From JANMOK01 sp031415055 (GTDB taxonomy: Bacteria; Pseudomonadota; Alphaproteobacteria; Rhodobacterales; Rhodobacteraceae): DNA of 64,000 bases. The first letter of the stretch is position 1. Every line of letters starts with the position of its first letter. Where the stretch lies: the NCBI GenBank assembly GCA_031415055.1, contig JANOQZ010000042.1, forward strand, positions 1-64,000, read 5' to 3'. Position numbers and translations under genes: made by a program. Under the pieces are notes generated by a model. It was not told the DNA's origin. It was given only the letters and a program-made list of their open reading frames with translations, and searched no databases. This document shows, piece by piece, positions 60,960 through 64,000 of this stretch.

Positions 60960-62384
60960 TCACGCCGACCCCCCTACCGTCAGCCCGCCGATCAGCAGCG
61001 TCGGCAGCCCGACCCCGACCGGCACCCATTGGCCGGCTTTGCCGCAATTGCCCATGCCGGGGTCCAGTGCCATGTCGTTGCCGATCATGCGGATGTTTTT
61101 TAGCGAGGTTGCGCCGTCGCCGATGAGGGTGGCGCCTTTGACCGGGCTGCCGATGACGCCGTCTTTGACCCGGTAGGCTTCGGTGCAGGAAAACACGAAT
61201 TTGCCGTTGGTGATGTCAACTTGGCCACCGCCGAAACCGACGGCGTAGATGCCGTCTTTGACGGCTTTCACCACGTCGCCGGGTTGGGCATCGCCGCCCA
61301 GCATGAAGGTGTTGGTCATGCGCGGCATCGGGGCGTGGGCATAGCTTTGGCGACGACCGTTGCCGGTGGCGGGCACGCCCATCAGGCGGGCGTTCTGGCG
61401 GTCTTGCATATAGCCGACTAGGATACCGTCCTCGATCAGCACGTTGCGCTGGCTGGGGGTGCCTTCGTCGTCGAAAGAGATCGAGCCACGACGGTCGGGG
61501 ATGGTGCCGTCGTCGATGACGGTGACGCCTTTGGAGGCGATGCGTTGGCCCATAAGCCCGGCGAAAGCGCTGGTTTTCTTGCGGTTGAAGTCACCTTCCA
61601 GCCCGTGCCCGACTGCCTCGTGCAGCAAGATGCCGGGCCAGCCGGGGCCGAGGGCGACGTCGTAGACGCCTGCGGGCGCGGCTTCGGCCTCAAGGTTTAC
61701 GAGGGCAATGCGCAGGGCTTCCTTGGCGGTTTGCTTCCAATGGTCGCCTTGCAAAAGCGTGGCTAGGCCATAACGCCCACCGCCCCCGGCAGAGCCAGTC
61801 TCGCGGCGACCGTTGTGTTCCACAATAACGCTGACGTTCAGCCGTGTCATCGGTCGCGCTTCGGCAATGCGAGTGCCGTCGGGGCGCAGGATTTCGATTT
61901 CCTGCATCGATGCGCCTAACGAGGCGGAGACTTGCACGACTTTGCTGTCGAGCTGACGGGCGAAGGCATCAATTTCGCGCAGGGTTTCGACTTTGACCGG
62001 AAAAGTCGCGTCATCAAACGGATCGCGGTCGGTGTAAAGGCGCTGGTTGGTGGCTTTGGGACCTGCCGCTAATGTGCCACCGCCTGAACCAACGGCCAGC
62101 CGCGCAGTTTCGCTGGCGCGTTTCAGGGCGGATTCGCTGAGTTCGGTGGCATGGGCATAGCCCGCTGTTTCACCGCGCACGGCACGCAGGCCAAAACCTT
62201 CGCCGGCGTCATAGCCAGCCTGTTTGAGGCGTCCGTCATCAAAGGCCAGCGATTCGGAGCGTCGGCGTTCGAGGAAAAGTTCGCCGTCGTCTGCCCCCGC
62301 GACGGCTTCGCGCAGGATTGCCAACGTGCGGCTTTCGTCGAGCGAGGTTTCAAACGGGCGAAAGCGGGCGGTTGGTTCGGTCAT
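60960..62384 (-). CDS. tldD: Metalloprotease TldD
   Basis: With TldE/PmbA, TldD forms a protease that degrades unfolded peptides and takes part in microcin and CcdA processing in E. coli. The 474-residue protein has the zinc motif LLHEAVGHGLEGDFNRKKTS (HExxxH). Other family parts are DEGTPSQRNVLIEDGILVGY and TGNGRRQSYAHAPMPRMTNT. The partner pmbA is not in the window. The gene diverges from coxB. Confidence 0.95.
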   Translation of the reverse strand: MTEPTARFRPFETSLDESRTLAILREAVAGADDGELFLERRRSESLAFDDGRLKQAGYDAGEGFGLRAVRGETAGYAHATELSESALKRASETARLAVGSGGGTLAAGPKATNQRLYTDRDPFDDATFPVKVETLREIDAFARQLDSKVVQVSASLGASMQEIEILRPDGTRIAEARPMTRLNVSVIVEHNGRRETGSAGGGGRYGLATLLQGDHWKQTAKEALRIALVNLEAEAAPAGVYDVALGPGWPGILLHEAVGHGLEGDFNRKKTSAFAGLMGQRIASKGVTVIDDGTIPDRRGSISFDDEGTPSQRNVLIEDGILVGYMQDRQNARLMGVPATGNGRRQSYAHAPMPRMTNTFMLGGDAQPGDVVKAVKDGIYAVGFGGGQVDITNGKFVFSCTEAYRVKDGVIGSPVKGATLIGDGATSLKNIRMIGNDMALDPGMGNCGKAGQWVPVGVGLPTLLIGGLTVGGSA

Positions 62385-62422
62385 TCGTCAAATCCCGACT
62401 GGGGCCAAGGCCGTGAAAATGA

Positions 62423-62458
62423 AAGGCGAAGCGGCTGAATGCCGCAAAGCCTCGCCTT
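62423..62458. repeat. Inverted repeat between tldD and coxB
   Basis: AAGGCGA (62423-62429) pairs with TCGCCTT (62452-62458), and inside them GCGGC with GCCGC around a TGAAT loop. On the minus strand it is followed by TCATTTTC, so it resembles an intrinsic terminator facing tldD, which could attenuate that gene; it may also be structural. The region is the shared promoter region of tldD and coxB. Confidence 0.5.
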
Positions 62459-62571
62459 GTCATTAAGTGCGTATTATGATTGATCGGTGCAAGGACACAA
62501 AGGGGATTCCGCCAAGGAATTTTCGTCGCGGCAGCAAAAATGCGCTTCGGCCCAATATACGACGGGGTGAG

Positions 62572-63447
62572 ATGATGAGATCAGGCAAAATCGCGGCGAA
62601 TTTATCAACCTTTGTTGGCGCATTGTGCATTTCCGGCGCGGTTTGGGCGCAGGATGCTTTGCAAGGTCTGCCGTCTTTGGGGAAACCCTCCCAAGACGGC
62701 TATGATTTTCAACAGCCCGCGACCGAGTTGATGCGCGATATTCGCTGGTTGGATACGATGATCTTGTGGATTATCACGGCGATCACCCTGTTTGTTACGG
62801 CGTTGCTTTTGTACGTGGTTTTCCGATTTAACCGCAAGCGCAACCCGGTGCCCGCGAGTTTCACCCATAATTCGGCGTTGGAAATTGCTTGGACGCTGAT
62901 CCCGATTATCGTTTTGATTGTCATCGGCTCGTTCTCGCTGCCGATCCTGTTCAAGCAACAGGAAATTCCGGTTGCTGATCTGACGATCAAGGCGACGGGC
63001 AACCAGTGGTATTGGTCGTATGAGTATCCCGACGATGCGATTGGCTTTGATGCCGTGATGTTGGAGCGCGACAAGCTGGCGACTTATGGTTATGCCGCCG
63101 ACGAATGGTTACTGGCGACCGACAATGCGGTTGTTGTGCCGATCAACAAGATCGTGCGGGTTCAAGTGACCGGCGCGGATGTTATCCACGCTTGGACGAT
63201 CCCGGCCTTTGGCGTGAAGCAGGATGCCGTGCCGGGACGTTTGGCGGAATTGTGGTTCAAAGCCGAAATTGAAGGCGTTTATTTTGGTCAGTGTTCGGAA
63301 CTGTGCGGCAAGAACCATACGTATATGCCGATTACAGTGAAGGTCGTGTCGCAGGATAAATACGATACGTGGTTGGAGGGTGCCAAGGTTGAATTTGCCT
63401 TAGGACCGGTGCAACCTTTGACGGTTGATGTAGCTTCGGCTGAATAG
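62572..63447 (+). CDS. coxB: Cytochrome c oxidase subunit II
   Basis: This subunit takes electrons from cytochrome c through the CuA centre of the aa3 oxidase. The 291-residue protein has a signal peptide ending AVWAQD, two membrane helices (TMILWIITAITLFVTALLLY and WTLIPIIVLIVIGSFSLPIL), and a periplasmic cupredoxin domain. CuA ligands are visible in CSELCGKNHTYMPI. GGGGTGAG lies directly before the ATG at 62572; the ATG at 62575 is equally possible. ctaB follows 14 bases later. Confidence 0.96.
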   Translation: MMRSGKIAANLSTFVGALCISGAVWAQDALQGLPSLGKPSQDGYDFQQPATELMRDIRWLDTMILWIITAITLFVTALLLYVVFRFNRKRNPVPASFTHNSALEIAWTLIPIIVLIVIGSFSLPILFKQQEIPVADLTIKATGNQWYWSYEYPDDAIGFDAVMLERDKLATYGYAADEWLLATDNAVVVPINKIVRVQVTGADVIHAWTIPAFGVKQDAVPGRLAELWFKAEIEGVYFGQCSELCGKNHTYMPITVKVVSQDKYDTWLEGAKVEFALGPVQPLTVDVASAE

Positions 63448-63461
63448 TTGGACGGCAGACA

Positions 63462-64000
63462 ATGACCGACGTGACATTCAGTTTGAGCCGCCCTTACGAA
63501 GCGCAGCCGTCGGATTATTTTGAATTATTGAAGCCGCGCGTCATGCGGCTGTCAATTTTCACGGCCTTGGTTGGCATGTTGGCGGCACCGGTTGGGGTGC
63601 ATCCGGTGATCGCCTTCGCCTCGATCCTGTGCATCGCCTGCGGTGCGGGCGCTTGTGGTGCGCTGAATATGTGGTGGGATGCCGATATTGACCGCAAAAT
63701 GGGCAGAACGATGGGGCGACCGATTCCATCTTGTCGGGTGAGCGAAGGCGAGGCGCTGGGCATTGGGTTGGTATTGGCTGTGTTATCCGTGGCGATGCTG
63801 GGGCTGTTTGCCAATTGGGTTGCTGCGGGCCTGTTGGCCTTTACCATTTTCTTTTATGTCGTGATCTATTCGATGTTCCTTAAACGCCTGACGCCGCAGA
63901 ACATTGTTATCGGCGGGGCTGCCGGGGCTTTGCCGCCTGTTGTTGGCTGGGCAGTAGCAACTGGGTCGATTGCTGTGGCGCCTTTGCTGATGTTTGCGTT
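63462..64000 (+). CDS. ctaB: Protoheme IX farnesyltransferase, N-terminal part (gene runs off the right edge)
   Basis: The enzyme makes heme O for the terminal oxidase. The first 179 residues are present, from MTDVTFSLSRPYEAQPSDYF. The prenyltransferase motif is NMWWDADIDRKMGRTMGRPI. The region ends in the middle of a membrane helix near VAPLLMFA. Its place after coxB matches the usual cox gene cluster. Confidence 0.93.
   Translation, partial: MTDVTFSLSRPYEAQPSDYFELLKPRVMRLSIFTALVGMLAAPVGVHPVIAFASILCIACGAGACGALNMWWDADIDRKMGRTMGRPIPSCRVSEGEALGIGLVLAVLSVAMLGLFANWVAAGLLAFTIFFYVVIYSMFLKRLTPQNIVIGGAAGALPPVVGWAVATGSIAVAPLLMFA

Overview
The window comes from the chromosome of an alphaproteobacterium, most likely a member of the Rhodobacteraceae (Rhodobacterales) or a close relative. 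The reasons are a GcrA cell-cycle regulator, a PstA of the DUF3333 type, a DUF1178 protein, a nitrogen-PTS enzyme PtsP, a lipoprotein resembling DUF6778, the lpoA-like/rsmI/yraN/gshB cluster and coxB-ctaB. Most of it is compact housekeeping DNA of fairly high GC, with many 4-8 base gene overlaps.

Layout. 1-9700: start of tuf, a lipoprotein, metG, a TPR protein followed in the same frame by a protein with no standard start, tRNA-Leu(TAA), an APC permease, a rhomboid protease, argF-argD and a 2OG-Fe(II) oxygenase. 9750-13100: gcrA, then a type II restriction-modification cassette. The methyltransferase carries an N-terminal HTH behind a palindrome. The endonuclease appears to join an EcoRII-N-like domain to an MvaI/BcnI nuclease domain. 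13106-20941: the whole phosphate regulon phoR-pstSCAB-phoU-phoB, with a Pho box and a UUCG stem-loop after pstS. 21000-31900: DUF1178, an MBL-like protein, lysC, ptsP, small enzymes, a lone AT-rich DUF2971 gene, mtnP, a CPBP protease, a nadR-like gene and apt. 32251-41817: trpS, a rhomboid-like protein lacking catalytic residues, murJ, glnD and lpoA-like/rsmI/yraN/gshB. 41835-50902: a frameshifted NYN/OST-HTH gene, a lytic transglycosylase, an APH-fold kinase, rnr, a membrane protein and topA. 51000-59400: accessory DNA between topA and dprA, holding a Cys-rich small protein, a protealysin-like M4 protease with its probable inhibitor, an MFS transporter, a tdh fragment, a two-gene AT-rich cassette, tdh and kbl. 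59452-64000: dprA, an ABM monooxygenase, tldD, coxB and the start of ctaB.

The strongest lead for an undescribed system is the AT-rich pair at 54835-57114. It encodes a DHH/DHHA1 phosphoesterase with all its motifs, followed 9 bases later by a protein with an alpha/alpha-toroid (terpene-cyclase-like) N-terminus and two C-terminal membrane helices. The pair lies between an intact tdh and a 300-base copy of the tdh 3' end. A second accessory gene, the APH-fold kinase at 44266-45432, sits in the same arrangement between intact rnr and a diverged copy of the rnr 3' end. The repeated pattern suggests that 3' ends of core genes are landing sites for cargo DNA here. No integrase or transposase is visible.

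Two loci carry GTGCAC-N5 units repeated at exactly 11-base spacing, about 30 bases after gcrA and after the transglycosylase gene; their role is unknown. All calls come from reading the sequence and from memory of families; no database search was run.
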